DNA of 64,000 nucleotides from Kiloniellaceae bacterium (GTDB lineage: Bacteria > Pseudomonadota > Alphaproteobacteria > Kiloniellales > J153), in NCBI GenBank assembly GCA_021776095.1, contig JAJFGO010000021.1:248001-312000 (forward strand). Direction: 5' to 3'. Positions 47,741 to 56,820 of the stretch are shown here, in pieces; position 1 is the stretch's first letter; every line of letters begins with the position of its first letter. The notes below the pieces were generated by a model, which saw nothing but the letters and a program-made list of their open reading frames with translations, did not search any database and had not been told where the DNA came from. The position numbers were made by a program, and so were the translations under genes.

Positions 47741-48225
47741 TACGGCCGATCGCGGATCTTGAGCTTGTAGAGCAGGCGCGACAGCAAGAGCTCAGCGACG
47801 AAAAAAGCCGCTACCGTAGCCGCGATATCGATGGCGGTTAGGGAGAGCGCGTTTCGGCAGACCAGAAGCGGAAACAAGGATTCCGGCACCTGATCGAGGC
47901 CGAGCGCCTGGCTGCTGGGCGCAAGGTTCATGCGGCGCTTCAGGAAACTGGAAAACAGATCGCCGATCATGGCAGCCGCCGCGACCGCCGCCCCGGTTTC
48001 CATATTCAGGCCGATCAGCGGCGCCAGCACGGCGGTAACGACGATCGCCAGCGCCAAACCGCGCAGGGTCTTGGAAACGCCGAACACCGGCCGGCCATCG
48101 AAGAAGCGGATACCGCAATCGAGCGGACACGCGAAGCGGGCCCCGAAGATTTTCTTGGCCAGAACCGGCGTCCCGTTCGCCAAGGCCAAGAGGGCCAAGA
48201 CTTGGGCAATGACAATTGGCTGCAT
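47737..48225 (-). CDS. CDP-archaeol synthase-like membrane protein
   Basis: A 162-residue integral membrane protein with four to five hydrophobic segments and the CarS-family pattern: LANGTPVLAKKIFG, an LDCGIRFFDGRPVFGVSKTLRG segment, and LGLDQVPESLFPLL. In archaea CarS puts CMP onto archaetidic acid-type lipids; bacterial members have unclear function. ATG 48225 is chosen over 48243. It is convergent with the metallophosphoesterase gene with a four-base overlap. Confidence 0.8.
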   Translation of the reverse strand: MQPIVIAQVLALLALANGTPVLAKKIFGARFACPLDCGIRFFDGRPVFGVSKTLRGLALAIVVTAVLAPLIGLNMETGAAVAAAAMIGDLFSSFLKRRMNLAPSSQALGLDQVPESLFPLLVCRNALSLTAIDIAATVAAFFVAELLLSRLLYKLKIRDRPY

Positions 48226-48363
48226 GGCGCGATGGTATGCCATCGGCCCCCATGGCGTCACCTTTTCGCGGATTGACCGAGCGCCACGCCCTCCCGATTA
48301 TCGCGATGACTGAATGACAACCCTGAGGCGGATCGAGCTCCGCACGCAATTGAAGGCCAACGA

Positions 48364-49005
48364 GTGGATAAACCAAAGTTTCTCTTGTTCGATTTGGGCG
48401 GTGTTCTCGTCGAATTCATCGGCTTGACAGAGGTCAGGAAACTGCTCGACGTTGACCCCGGACCGGATGGCATCAGGCATCGCTGGGTTACCTCCCGGTC
48501 CATTATCGAGTTCGAAAGGGGCGAATGCGGGCCGGAGGCATTTTCGCGCAATTTTGTCGACGAATGGCGTCTTGCGCTCGATCCTGCGTCTTTTCTCAAG
48601 ATGTTTCGGTCCTGGATCAAGCCGCCGTTTCCAGGCGTCGAGAGCTTTCTGGCCGCTCTACGCCCAAGCTTCGGTTTGGCGTGTTTGAGCAACACGAACG
48701 AACTCCATTAGCATGCCATGCTCGACGAAGGCGGGCTGCGCCAGTCTCTCGACAAACATTATGCCTCTCATCTGATTGGAAAGACCAAGCCGGACCGTGA
48801 CGTCTTTGCCTTCGTGGTCCGGGATTTGGGCTGCGACCCCACCGAGCTTATCTTTTTCGACGATGGGGCTGAAAACGTCGAAGGGGCCCGGGACGCGGGA
48901 CTTCTCGCTTACCGGGTTGAAGGACTCCGCGAACTCGAAACGCAGGCAATCCATCTGGGCCTGCTCCGCCCCGGTTATCTGCCGGCAGTGGTGGCGGGCG
49001 ATTAA
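48364..49005 (+). pseudogene. HAD-family hydrolase interrupted by an in-frame TAG
   Basis: GTG 48364 opens a frame with the HAD motif I DLGGVL and motif II LSNTNELH, but a TAG at 48709-48711 follows. The same frame continues after it for 97 codons with motif III GKTKPDR and motif IV IFFDDGAENVEGA. Related proteins have Trp at the position after SNTNxLH, so a TGG to TAG change fits. Without suppression only an inactive first half (115 residues) and, if ATG 48718 restarts, a second half (95 residues) would be made. Confidence 0.85.
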
Positions 49006-49152
49006 TCAACCGCCGCGCCGTAGATTGGGCAGACACCGAAAACGCACCGTCCTCACCAAGATGTGATTTCGGCCTCGTTTCACCGCGACAATTTTGGGAT
49101 CATCTCCTGCATAGGATGAGTCGATTTCCTCTTGGACTTAGGAACCGCCGCC

Positions 49153-49608
49153 ATGTCGATTCGACGCTTGTTTATCGCCGTGTTGCTGCCGGCCGCGATG
49201 CTGGTGCACGCCCTGCCCGCCGCCGCGAAGGAGCCGGTCTTCACCGCCAGCTTCAGCGATCTGGCAATCCGGGGCTACGACCCGGTCGCCTATTTCACCG
49301 AAGGCCGGCCGACGGAAGGAAAAGACGGCTTCGAGTTCGACTGGAAGGGCGCGACCTGGCGCTTCGCCAATCAGGAGAATCTGGATGCCTTCAAGGCCAA
49401 CCCCGCCGCCTATGCGCCGCAATTCGGCGGCTATTGCGCCTGGGCCGTATCTCAAGGCTATACCGCCTCCACGGTTCCCGAAGCCTGGCGGATCGTGGAC
49501 GGCAAGCTGTATCTGAACTACAGCAAGGGCGTGCAGGCCAGATGGGAACAGGATGTCCCCGGCAATATCGCCAAGGCGAACCGGAACTGGCCCACGGTTC
49601 TGGAATAA
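49153..49608 (+). CDS. Exported YHS-domain protein
   Basis: A 151-residue protein with a signal peptide (about residues 1-26, cut near AAAKE) and a YHS-type metal-binding domain: 'IRGYDPVAYFTEG', 'FEFDWKGATWRFANQENLDAFKANPAAYAPQFGGYCAWAVSQG', with a conserved single Cys. YHS domains are thought to bind copper or another metal. It acts in the periplasm. ATG 49153 has AGGA upstream; an in-frame start at 49132 adds MDLGTAA. Confidence 0.85.
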   Translation: MSIRRLFIAVLLPAAMLVHALPAAAKEPVFTASFSDLAIRGYDPVAYFTEGRPTEGKDGFEFDWKGATWRFANQENLDAFKANPAAYAPQFGGYCAWAVSQGYTASTVPEAWRIVDGKLYLNYSKGVQARWEQDVPGNIAKANRNWPTVLE

Positions 49609-49636
49609 TTCCGGCGGGCGTACAACCGACCCTGCT

Positions 49637-49693
49637 CTCGCCCTTCGATAGGCTCAGGGCGAGGTCCTCATGCTGAGCCTGTCGAAGGGCGAG
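49637..49693. repeat. Long intergenic inverted repeat (dispersed-repeat type)
   Basis: Two 21-base arms (49637-49657 and 49673-49693) match at 20 of 21 positions, the mismatch being a G-T wobble, with a 15-base loop. The core CCCTTCGAxAGGCTCAG is a widespread intergenic repeat of alphaproteobacterial genomes. It lies between convergent YHS and mutT genes and could end transcription from both sides. Confidence 0.85.
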
Positions 49694-49764
49694 GGCCGCT
49701 CTACGCTGCCGCGCTTCATTGGCCCGTCGGAATAACCCGGCACGCCGACAACCGATAGGACGAC

Positions 49765-50247
49765 TTAGAGCAAGTCCCGCAATAGCGGTATGAGCGGCGC
49801 GTCGGCCGGCGGCATGGCGTAGTCGCCCAGACGCGGCGGACGGACCCAGGCGAGGTCCTGGCCTTCGCGCGCACTGGGCGTGCCGTGCCAGGTTCGGCAG
49901 ACGTAAAGCGGCATCAGGAGATGAAAGTCCTCGTAGGCGTGCGAGGCGAAACCGATCGGCGCCAGGCAGCTTTGCCGGGTGTCGATGCCAAGCTCCTCTC
50001 TTAGCTCGCGCACCAAGGCCTGTTCAGGAGTTTCGCCCGCCTGCACCTTGCCGCCGGGAAACTCCCACAGGCCGGCCATGGCTTTGCCCTCGGGCCGTTT
50101 GGCCAGCAGCACCCGACCGTCCACATCGACCAGCGCCACGGCGGCCACCAGCAACATGGGCTGGGCCGGAGCCGAAGTCCGCCGCTCCGCGCTCCAGCAG
50201 CCGTCCTGGTTGGGCGAGGTCGCCCGGTCAGCTCCGGTAGTCGGCAT
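49765..50247 (-). CDS. mutT: Nudix hydrolase, probable 8-oxo-dGTP diphosphatase
   Basis: A 160-residue sanitising hydrolase with the Nudix box 'GKVQAGETPEQALVRELREE' (GX5EX7REUXEEXGU form). The product removes 8-oxo-dGTP from the nucleotide pool. The 5' end overlaps the argJ 3' end by 20 bases if ATG 50247 is used. An internal ATG at 50157 gives a 130-residue protein of typical MutT length and is a real alternative. The argJ-mutT order is conserved. Confidence 0.9.
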   Translation of the reverse strand: MPTTGADRATSPNQDGCWSAERRTSAPAQPMLLVAAVALVDVDGRVLLAKRPEGKAMAGLWEFPGGKVQAGETPEQALVRELREELGIDTRQSCLAPIGFASHAYEDFHLLMPLYVCRTWHGTPSAREGQDLAWVRPPRLGDYAMPPADAPLIPLLRDLL

Positions 50248-51460
50248 TGATATCGATGTAGCCGTGGGTCAGGTCGCAGGTCCAAACGGTGGCCCGGCCG
50301 TTCCCGACCCCGACGTCGACCTCGATCGAGATGTCCCGGCCTTTCATGTGGCGGGCGACCGGCGCCTCGTCGTAGCCGGGCGCGACCAAGCCGGCGCGCG
50401 CAACCTCGATCCCGCCGATGCGGATCGCCAGGCGGTCGCGATCGGCCTTTTCGCCGGCCTTGCCGACGGCCATGACAACGCGGCCCCAGTTCGGGTCCTC
50501 GCCCGCTATGGCGGTCTTGACCAGCGGCGAATTGCCGATTGCCAGGCCGATCCGCCGCGCCGCGCGCTTCGACGTAGCGCCGGAAACCGCGATAGTGACG
50601 AACTTTTGTGCGCCCTCTCCATCGCGCACAACCTGTTGCGCCAGGTCGCGCAATAGATCGTTCAATGCGGCGCGGAAGCTCTTGAGCAGAGGATCGCCCG
50701 GCGCCGAGACCCGCCGGTGCTTGGCTTGACCGCTGGCGCAAAGAAGCAGCGTATCGCTGGTCGAGGTGTCGCCATCCACGGTAATCGCGTTGAAGCTGTC
50801 GTCGGCACCGCGCGCGAGCAGGCTTTGCAGCACCTTGGCCGGGATCTTGGCATCGGTGAACACGAAGGACAGCATGGTCGCCATGTCCGGGGCGATCATG
50901 CCCGAGCCCTTGGCGATGCCGTTGAGGGTAACGGGCACGCCGTCGATTTCCGCCCGGCGGGTCGCGCCCTTGGGATAGGTATCCGTGGTCATGATGGCGC
51001 GTGCCGCCTCCGGCCAGGCTACCGGATCCAAGGCGGCTTTGAGGCCGGCCAGGGCCGCGGTGACCCGCGCGTCCGGCAGGGGCTCGCCGATCACCCCGGT
51101 CGAGGCAACATAGACCTGGGTCTTCTTGGCCTCGAAGAGATCGGCGGTGGCCTGCACCGTGCGCTCGACCGAGGCCAGGCCGGCGGCCCCGGTGAAGGCA
51201 TTGGCGTTGCCGGAATTGATCAGGATCGCCCGGCCGCGCCCGCCCTTGAGCGCGCGCCGGCACCACAAGATCGGCGCCGAGGCGGTCAATGAGCGAGTTA
51301 AGACTCCGGCCACCGCCGTGCCCGGCGCCAGTTCGATCAGGCAAACGTCGGCGCGCTCGCGGTAGCGCACGCCGCAAGCCGCAGTGGCCAGGCGAACCCC
51401 AGCCAGCGGCGGCAATTTAGGAAAGCCCGCCGGCGCTAGGGGCGAAACCGTCGAGACCAT
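50228..51460 (-). CDS. argJ: Bifunctional glutamate N-acetyltransferase/amino-acid acetyltransferase
   Basis: Recycles the acetyl group in arginine synthesis by moving it from acetylornithine to glutamate. 410 residues. The self-cleavage motif is in GSGMIAPDMATML, where the chain is cut before the Thr to give alpha and beta chains. 'GNANAFTGAAGL' and 'AISGATSKRAARRIGLAIGNSPLVKTA'-like stretches are also present. ATG 51460 gives the family N-terminus although the frame is open to 51604. Confidence 0.96.
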   Translation of the reverse strand: MVSTVSPLAPAGFPKLPPLAGVRLATAACGVRYRERADVCLIELAPGTAVAGVLTRSLTASAPILWCRRALKGGRGRAILINSGNANAFTGAAGLASVERTVQATADLFEAKKTQVYVASTGVIGEPLPDARVTAALAGLKAALDPVAWPEAARAIMTTDTYPKGATRRAEIDGVPVTLNGIAKGSGMIAPDMATMLSFVFTDAKIPAKVLQSLLARGADDSFNAITVDGDTSTSDTLLLCASGQAKHRRVSAPGDPLLKSFRAALNDLLRDLAQQVVRDGEGAQKFVTIAVSGATSKRAARRIGLAIGNSPLVKTAIAGEDPNWGRVVMAVGKAGEKADRDRLAIRIGGIEVARAGLVAPGYDEAPVARHMKGRDISIEVDVGVGNGRATVWTCDLTHGYIDINADYRS

Positions 51461-51485
51461 GGCACGAACCCGGCTTTGGCGGCGA

Positions 51486-52373
51486 CTATTGTGCCGCGGC
51501 CGGCGCAGCCCCGGCCGGCAGCATGGATTTGCCCTCGGCCGTGATTTCGATCTCGGCCTTGTCGCGCAGGCCTTGCAACACGGTGTCCACGTTCTCGCGG
51601 GCAAAGTCCTGGCGCAATTGCGGCTCTATATCCTCAAAACTGGGCTGGGCGACATCGCGCCGGTCCTCGACCTTGATAACGTGCCAACCAAACTGGGTTT
51701 CGACCGGGTCCTTGGTGTATTCGCCGGGCTGCAGCGCGTTGGCCGCAGCGGTGAATTCGGGCACCATCTGATCGTCGGTGAAATAACCCAAATCGCCGCC
51801 GCGCGGGCCTGAGGGGCCGGTCGAATGTTCCGTGGCGGTCCCCGCGAAGTCGGCGCCGCCGTCCAGCTTGCCGATGATCTCGCGCGCCTCGTCCTCGGTC
51901 TTGAGCAGGATATGGCGGGCATTCTGCTCCGTGACCGGCGGATTGGCGGCCAGGTATGCTGTGTAGCGGGTGCGCAGGGCTTCCTCGGTCATGCCTTCGT
52001 CGACAGCCCGCTCGATCCAAACTTCGCGGATCACCCGGTCCTCCAACTCGGCCATTCGCTTCTTGACCTCTTCGTCCTCGGCCAGGCCGTCGGCGCGGCC
52101 GGCGGCATTGGCCAGCTTGAAATCGACCAGACGCTGCACCAAAAGTGGGTAAACCTGCATTATTTGGGACTGAAACTGCTGCGGCAGGGTGCCGGCCAAG
52201 GCAAAGACCGCGGAGCGGCGAATTTCTTCGCCATTGACCCGGGCCACGATCGGATCGTCCTCGCCCTCGGGGCTCTGGGTTTGGGCCGAGAGGCCGAGCG
52301 GAAAGGCCACCATGGCCAAGGCCAGGGCTAATGCCAGGGTCGGGCCAGCCGGAAAAAAACGGGGCAATTGCAT
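51486..52373 (-). CDS. Parvulin-type peptidylprolyl isomerase (PpiC/SurA-like), exported
   Basis: A 295-residue periplasmic chaperone-isomerase. A signal peptide (about 1-29) is followed by a helical SurA-N-like region and a rotamase domain (about 148-240: 'ARHILLKTEDEAREIIGKL', then 'GPRGGDLGYFTDDQMVPEF', then 'TQFGWHVIKV'). It helps fold outer membrane proteins. CAGGAG lies 6 bases before ATG 52373. It is the first gene of the ppiC-argJ-mutT unit and divergent from secA. Confidence 0.93.
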   Translation of the reverse strand: MQLPRFFPAGPTLALALALAMVAFPLGLSAQTQSPEGEDDPIVARVNGEEIRRSAVFALAGTLPQQFQSQIMQVYPLLVQRLVDFKLANAAGRADGLAEDEEVKKRMAELEDRVIREVWIERAVDEGMTEEALRTRYTAYLAANPPVTEQNARHILLKTEDEAREIIGKLDGGADFAGTATEHSTGPSGPRGGDLGYFTDDQMVPEFTAAANALQPGEYTKDPVETQFGWHVIKVEDRRDVAQPSFEDIEPQLRQDFARENVDTVLQGLRDKAEIEITAEGKSMLPAGAAPAAAQ

Positions 52374-52569
52374 GGGAATCTCCTGAATCGAAACGCGGAC
52401 GGGCCATAGGCGCGTGCCGCGCGAGGCCTTGGTTTGGCCGCATCATGCATGCCCGGGCCAGCGGCACAAGAGTGGGCGCGCGGGCCTCGCGCCTTCTTGA
52501 AACGCGGGCCGGACCGCCCCTGGGGCCTTTCAGGCCTGCCCGGGGCCCCAACGCCGGCCGGTCCTAGCG

Positions 52570-52598
52570 TTGACAGAACCCGTCGTGCCCCCTATGTG
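52570..52598 (+). promoter_or_regulatory. Candidate sigma-70 promoter of secA
   Basis: A perfect -35 TTGACA (52570-52575), a 17-base spacer and a weak -10 TATGTG (52593-52598), 54 bases before the secA ATG. The gap 52374-52651 is the divergent promoter region for PpiC and secA. Confidence 0.6.
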
Positions 52599-52608
52599 TG
52601 ACCTTGAG

Positions 52609-52630
52609 AACCGGCGCTTTCCCGCCGGTT
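52609..52630 (+). other. Hairpin in the secA leader
   Basis: AACCGGCG-CTTTCC-CGCCGGTT: eight perfect pairs with a six-base loop, lying just downstream of the promoter and 22 bases before the secA ATG. There is no T run. It could influence mRNA stability or translation. Confidence 0.6.
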
Positions 52631-52651
52631 ACCCCGCCTTGAGGTTATCCC

Positions 52652-55423
52652 ATGCTCGGCGCGCTGGCGAAGCGGCTGTTCGGATCCGCGAACGAACGAT
52701 TCCTGAAGGGCTTAAGCGCCTCGGTCGAGGCGATCAACGCCCTGGAACCGGAATTCGAGGCCCTGAGCGACGATGACTTGCGGGCCCGCACCGCGGCCTT
52801 TCGGGAACGCGCCACCAAGGGCGAAAACCTAGAGGATATGCTGGTCGAGGCCTTCGCCACCGTGCGCGAGGGCGCCAAGCGTACCCTGGGTCAGCGCCAT
52901 TTCGACGTGCAGCTCATGGGCGGCGTTGTCCTGCACCAGGGCATGATCGCCGAAATGAAAACCGGCGAGGGCAAAACCCTGGTCGCCACCCTGGCGGTCT
53001 ACCTGAATGCCCTGGCCGGACGCGGCGTTCACGTTGTCACGGTCAACGACTACCTGGCTAAGCGCGATTCCGAATGGATGGGCCGGATCTACAATTTCCT
53101 GGGCCTCAGCGTCGGCTGCATCGTGCACGGCCTGAACGACAACGAGCGCCGCGCGGCCTATGCCTGCGACGTGACCTACGGCACCAACAACGAATTCGGA
53201 TTCGACTACCTGCGCGACAACATGAAATTCCAGCTGGAGGACATGGTTCAGCGGGAATTCAATTTCGCCATCGTGGACGAGGTTGACTCGATCCTGATCG
53301 ACGAGGCCCGCACGCCCCTGATCATTTCTGGGCCGGCCGAAGATTCCTCGGAAATGTACACCAAGATCAACACGGTGATCCCGCGCCTCGAAGACGATCA
53401 CTACGAAAAGGACGAAAAGGCCCGCAGCGTTGCCTTGACCGACAGCGGAACCGAACGGGTCGAGGAGTTGCTGCGCGGCGACGGTTTGATGGGCGAGGGA
53501 TCGCTTTACGATATCGAGAACGTCAACTTGGTGCACCACGTCAACCAGGCCCTGCGCGCGCACAAGCTGTTCCAGCGCGACACCGATTACATCGTCAAGG
53601 ACAGCAAGGTCATCATCATCGACGAGTTCACCGGTCGCATGATGGAGGGGCGGCGCTATTCGGAGGGGCTGCACCAGGCGCTGGAAGCCAAGGAAGGCGC
53701 GTCGATTCAGAACGAGAACCAGACCCTCGCTTCGATCACCTTCCAGAATTATTTCCGGCTCTATCCCAAGCTCGCGGGTATGACCGGAACCGCCATGACC
53801 GAGGCCTCGGAGTTCCTGGACATCTACAAGTTGGAAGTGATCGAGATTCCGACCAACCTGCCGTGTATACGCGACGACAGCGACGACGAGGTTTACCGCA
53901 CCGGCAAGGAAAAATTCGATGCCATCCTGGAGGTAGTTCAGGACTGCCAGGGCCGCGAGCAGCCGGTGCTGGTTGGCACAGTGTCGATCGACAAGTCCGA
54001 AGCGCTGGCCGCGGAGCTGAAGAAGCACAAGATCACACATCAGGTTCTCAATGCCCGGTATCACGAGCAGGAGGCCCAAATCATCGCCCAGGCCGGCACC
54101 CCGGGCGCGGTGACCATCGCCACCAACATGGCCGGTCGCGGCACAGATATCCAACTCGGCGGCAACTATGAGATGCGGGTCTGGCAGGAAGCCGACCCGA
54201 TCGAGGATCCGGCGGCGCGCGAGAAGAAGATCGAGCAGATCAAATCCGAGATCGCGGCGGCGCGCGAGGTGGTGCTGGCGGCCGGCGGCCTGATGATTAT
54301 CGGCACCGAGCGCCACGAAAGCCGGCGCATCGACAATCAGCTACGCGGCCGTGGCGGCCGCCAGGGCGACCCCGGCGCCTCCAAGTTCTTTCTGAGCTTG
54401 GAAGACGATCTGATGCGCATCTTCGGGTCGGAACGCATGGATACCATGTTGCGCCGCCTGGGCCTGCAGGACGGCGAGGCCATCGTCCATCCTTGGGTCA
54501 ACAAGGCGCTCGAAAAAGCGCAGCAGAAGGTCGAGGCGCGCAACTTCGAGATCCGCAAGAACCTGCTCAAATACGACGACGTGATGAACGACCAGCGCAA
54601 GGTGATCTACGAGCAGCGTAAGGACATGATGCGCGCCGAAGACGTTCACGAGGCGGTCGTCGACATGCGCCAGCAATTGATCGAAGATCTGGTCGCCCGC
54701 CATATTCCCGCCGGCACCTATGCCGAACAATGGGACGGGCCGGGCCTGCATGCGGAAACCCTGCGTATCGTCGGGGCCGATCTGCCGATCAGCGACTGGA
54801 TCGCGGAAGAAGGCATTGCCGATCAAGAAATCCACGAGCGCATCGCGGCCGAGTTCAACCGCCGCATGGCGGCTAAGACGGCGAACTACGGCGAGCCGGT
54901 CATGCGATCGCTGGAAAAGCAACTTCTGCTCATGGTCCTGGACAAGCAGTGGAAGGACCATCTGCTGTCGCTCGACCATCTGCGTCATGGCATCGTCTTG
55001 CGCGCCTATGCGCAGCGCGATCCCTTGAACGAATACAAACGCGAGGCCTTCGAGTTGTTCGAGCACATGCTGGCCGAGGTACGCGACGAGGTGACCATGC
55101 TCTTGACGCGGGTCGAACTGCGCGCGTCGGAGCCGGAGGCCGCCATGGTGCAACGCGGCCCGCAGGCCATGCACGAGACACGCCAGGATCCGGCTTTGGC
55201 CGGCGCGGGCAACGGCGCGGACCTGGCCGAAGCCCACGCGGGCGGCGTCGCGACCGCCGAGCGCCCCCGGGCACGTCCGGGGCCCCGCCCCGTCGCGACC
55301 CGCCAAGCGGCGGCCCAGATCGATCCCAACGACCCCACGACCTGGGGCAAGGTGCCGCGCAACGCCGCCTGCCCCTGCGGTTCCGGTAAGAAGTACAAAC
55401 ACTGCCACGGCAAGTTGAACTAG
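52652..55423 (+). CDS. secA: Preprotein translocase subunit SecA
   Basis: The ATPase motor of Sec export, 923 residues. Walker A MKTGEGKT is at about 102-109 and Walker B in [16 protein letters not shown]. The C-terminal zinc-binding SEC-C motif ([13 protein letters not shown]) that binds SecB and phospholipid is intact; the tail just before it is Ala/Gly/Arg rich. The GAGG upstream and the normal N-terminus '[19 protein letters not shown]' support ATG 52652. Confidence 0.98.
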   Translation: MLGALAKRLFGSANERFLKGLSASVEAINALEPEFEALSDDDLRARTAAFRERATKGENLEDMLVEAFATVREGAKRTLGQRHFDVQLMGGVVLHQGMIAEMKTGEGKTLVATLAVYLNALAGRGVHVVTVNDYLAKRDSEWMGRIYNFLGLSVGCIVHGLNDNERRAAYACDVTYGTNNEFGFDYLRDNMKFQLEDMVQREFNFAIVDEVDSILIDEARTPLIISGPAEDSSEMYTKINTVIPRLEDDHYEKDEKARSVALTDSGTERVEELLRGDGLMGEGSLYDIENVNLVHHVNQALRAHKLFQRDTDYIVKDSKVIIIDEFTGRMMEGRRYSEGLHQALEAKEGASIQNENQTLASITFQNYFRLYPKLAGMTGTAMTEASEFLDIYKLEVIEIPTNLPCIRDDSDDEVYRTGKEKFDAILEVVQDCQGREQPVLVGTVSIDKSEALAAELKKHKITHQVLNARYHEQEAQIIAQAGTPGAVTIATNMAGRGTDIQLGGNYEMRVWQEADPIEDPAAREKKIEQIKSEIAAAREVVLAAGGLMIIGTERHESRRIDNQLRGRGGRQGDPGASKFFLSLEDDLMRIFGSERMDTMLRRLGLQDGEAIVHPWVNKALEKAQQKVEARNFEIRKNLLKYDDVMNDQRKVIYEQRKDMMRAEDVHEAVVDMRQQLIEDLVARHIPAGTYAEQWDGPGLHAETLRIVGADLPISDWIAEEGIADQEIHERIAAEFNRRMAAKTANYGEPVMRSLEKQLLLMVLDKQWKDHLLSLDHLRHGIVLRAYAQRDPLNEYKREAFELFEHMLAEVRDEVTMLLTRVELRASEPEAAMVQRGPQAMHETRQDPALAGAGNGADLAEAHAGGVATAERPRARPGPRPVATRQAAAQIDPNDPTTWGKVPRNAACPCGSGKKYKHCHGKLN

Positions 55424-55454
55424 CCAGCCCACCCCACTAACCCATGGTCCGTGG

Positions 55455-56819
55455 ATGATCGCTCGGCGCATCGGCGGCGCGCTGGTTGTCTTGGCGGCCG
55501 CCGCCATTGCCTTTCTAGGCACCGGCATCGAGGGCGATCGCACCGCGCTGGCCCTGGTCGTGCTGGCGATCGGGCTGTGGGCGACCGCGGCCATTCCCGA
55601 ACACGTCACCGCGCTCATATTCTTCGCACTGACCATGTTTTTCGCCGTAGCGCCGGCTTCGGTCACCTTTGCCGGATTTCACACTGCGGCGACCTGGCTA
55701 ATCTTCGGCGGCCTGGTGGTCGGCGTCGCGGTCAACGTGACCGGCCTGGGCGCGCGCATCGCCAACCGCCTGGCCGCGGCCTTCGGGCGCAGCTACGCCG
55801 GTACCGTGTTCGCCATGTTGTCGGTCGGCGTCGCCTTGGCCTTCGTCATGCCGTCGTCCATGGGCCGGGTCATGTTGCTCATGCCGATCGCCCAGGCGCT
55901 GGGGCAACGCCTCGGTTTCGCCGAACGCTCGAAGGGGCGCACGGCGATCGTCGCGGCCACGGTTTCCGGTGCCTTTCTGATTCCCTTCAGCATATTGCCG
56001 GCCAACGTGCCCAATGTGGTCCTGATGGGCGTGGCCGAGGATATTCACGGTTACGTGCCCAGGTACGGCGAGTGGTTGCTGCTGCATTTCCCGGTCCTGG
56101 GCCTGCTCAAGGCGGCCGCCGTCGGGGGCATCGTTCTGTTGTTCTTTCCCGACCGCATGCCGCCGCGCGTGGCCACGGCCGATGAACCGCCAGGCAAATT
56201 GAGCCCGGCGGAGTGGCGCCTGAGCCTGATCCTGGCCTTGGCGCTGGCCGGCTGGGTCACCGATTTCGCGCACGGCATCTCACCGGCCTGGATCTCGCTC
56301 ACCGCCGCAGCGGCCTGCCTGTTGCCCGGGATCGGCGTGCTTGGCACCGCGGACTTCGGCAAGGTCAACTTCGCGTCCCTGGTTTATGTGGCGGGCATCT
56401 TGGGGGTCGGCACGCTGATTGCCGAGTCCGGCTGGGGCGCGCGCCTGGGCGAGGCCTTGATCGCCATCGCGCCGCTCGACCCGGCCCGGCCTTTCGGCAA
56501 CTTCGCGGCGATCACCGGCATGGGCATGGGTGTCGGCCTGGGTGTCACCCTGCCCGGCGTGCCGGCGGTCATGACCCCCTTCGCGGAGACCCTGGCGGAA
56601 GCCGCGGGCCTGTCGCTGACCAGCGTCCTCATGCTTCAGGTGCTCAGCTTTTCGACCCCGCTACTGGCCTATCAGGCGCCGCCGCTGGCGGTCGCAATCC
56701 AACTCGGTTGGGTTTCGCTCGCCGACATGACCAAGCTGATGCCCGCGGTCGCGGCGGTCACCGTCGTCGTGCTCTTCCCGCTCGACTATCTGTGGTGGCG
56801 CCTGCTTGGCTTGATTTGA
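55455..56819 (+). CDS. DASS/SLC13-family anion symporter
   Basis: A 454-residue membrane transporter with about 11 hydrophobic segments and the DASS landmarks: 'IGLWATAAIPEHVTALIFFALTMFFAVAP', 'TWLIFGGLVVGVAVNVTGLG' and 'LAFVMPSSMGRVMLLMPIAQALG' (the SNT-type loop is replaced by MPSSMGR). Family members move dicarboxylates, tricarboxylates or sulfate with Na+. It lies 31 bases after secA but is not functionally linked to it; it faces the TPP enzyme gene with a one-base gap between stops, so it may import that pathway's substrate. Confidence 0.86.
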   Translation: MIARRIGGALVVLAAAAIAFLGTGIEGDRTALALVVLAIGLWATAAIPEHVTALIFFALTMFFAVAPASVTFAGFHTAATWLIFGGLVVGVAVNVTGLGARIANRLAAAFGRSYAGTVFAMLSVGVALAFVMPSSMGRVMLLMPIAQALGQRLGFAERSKGRTAIVAATVSGAFLIPFSILPANVPNVVLMGVAEDIHGYVPRYGEWLLLHFPVLGLLKAAAVGGIVLLFFPDRMPPRVATADEPPGKLSPAEWRLSLILALALAGWVTDFAHGISPAWISLTAAAACLLPGIGVLGTADFGKVNFASLVYVAGILGVGTLIAESGWGARLGEALIAIAPLDPARPFGNFAAITGMGMGVGLGVTLPGVPAVMTPFAETLAEAAGLSLTSVLMLQVLSFSTPLLAYQAPPLAVAIQLGWVSLADMTKLMPAVAAVTVVVLFPLDYLWWRLLGLI

Positions 56820-56820
56820 T

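Noticed and set aside
48709-48711. TAG read as pyrrolysine or another recoded residue
   Set aside because: No sign of a recoding system in the window, and relatives have ordinary Trp here; a mutation or sequencing error is simpler.
52829-54316. Minus-strand open frame of 495 codons over secA
   Set aside because: Antisense shadow; SecA on the plus strand has all motifs.
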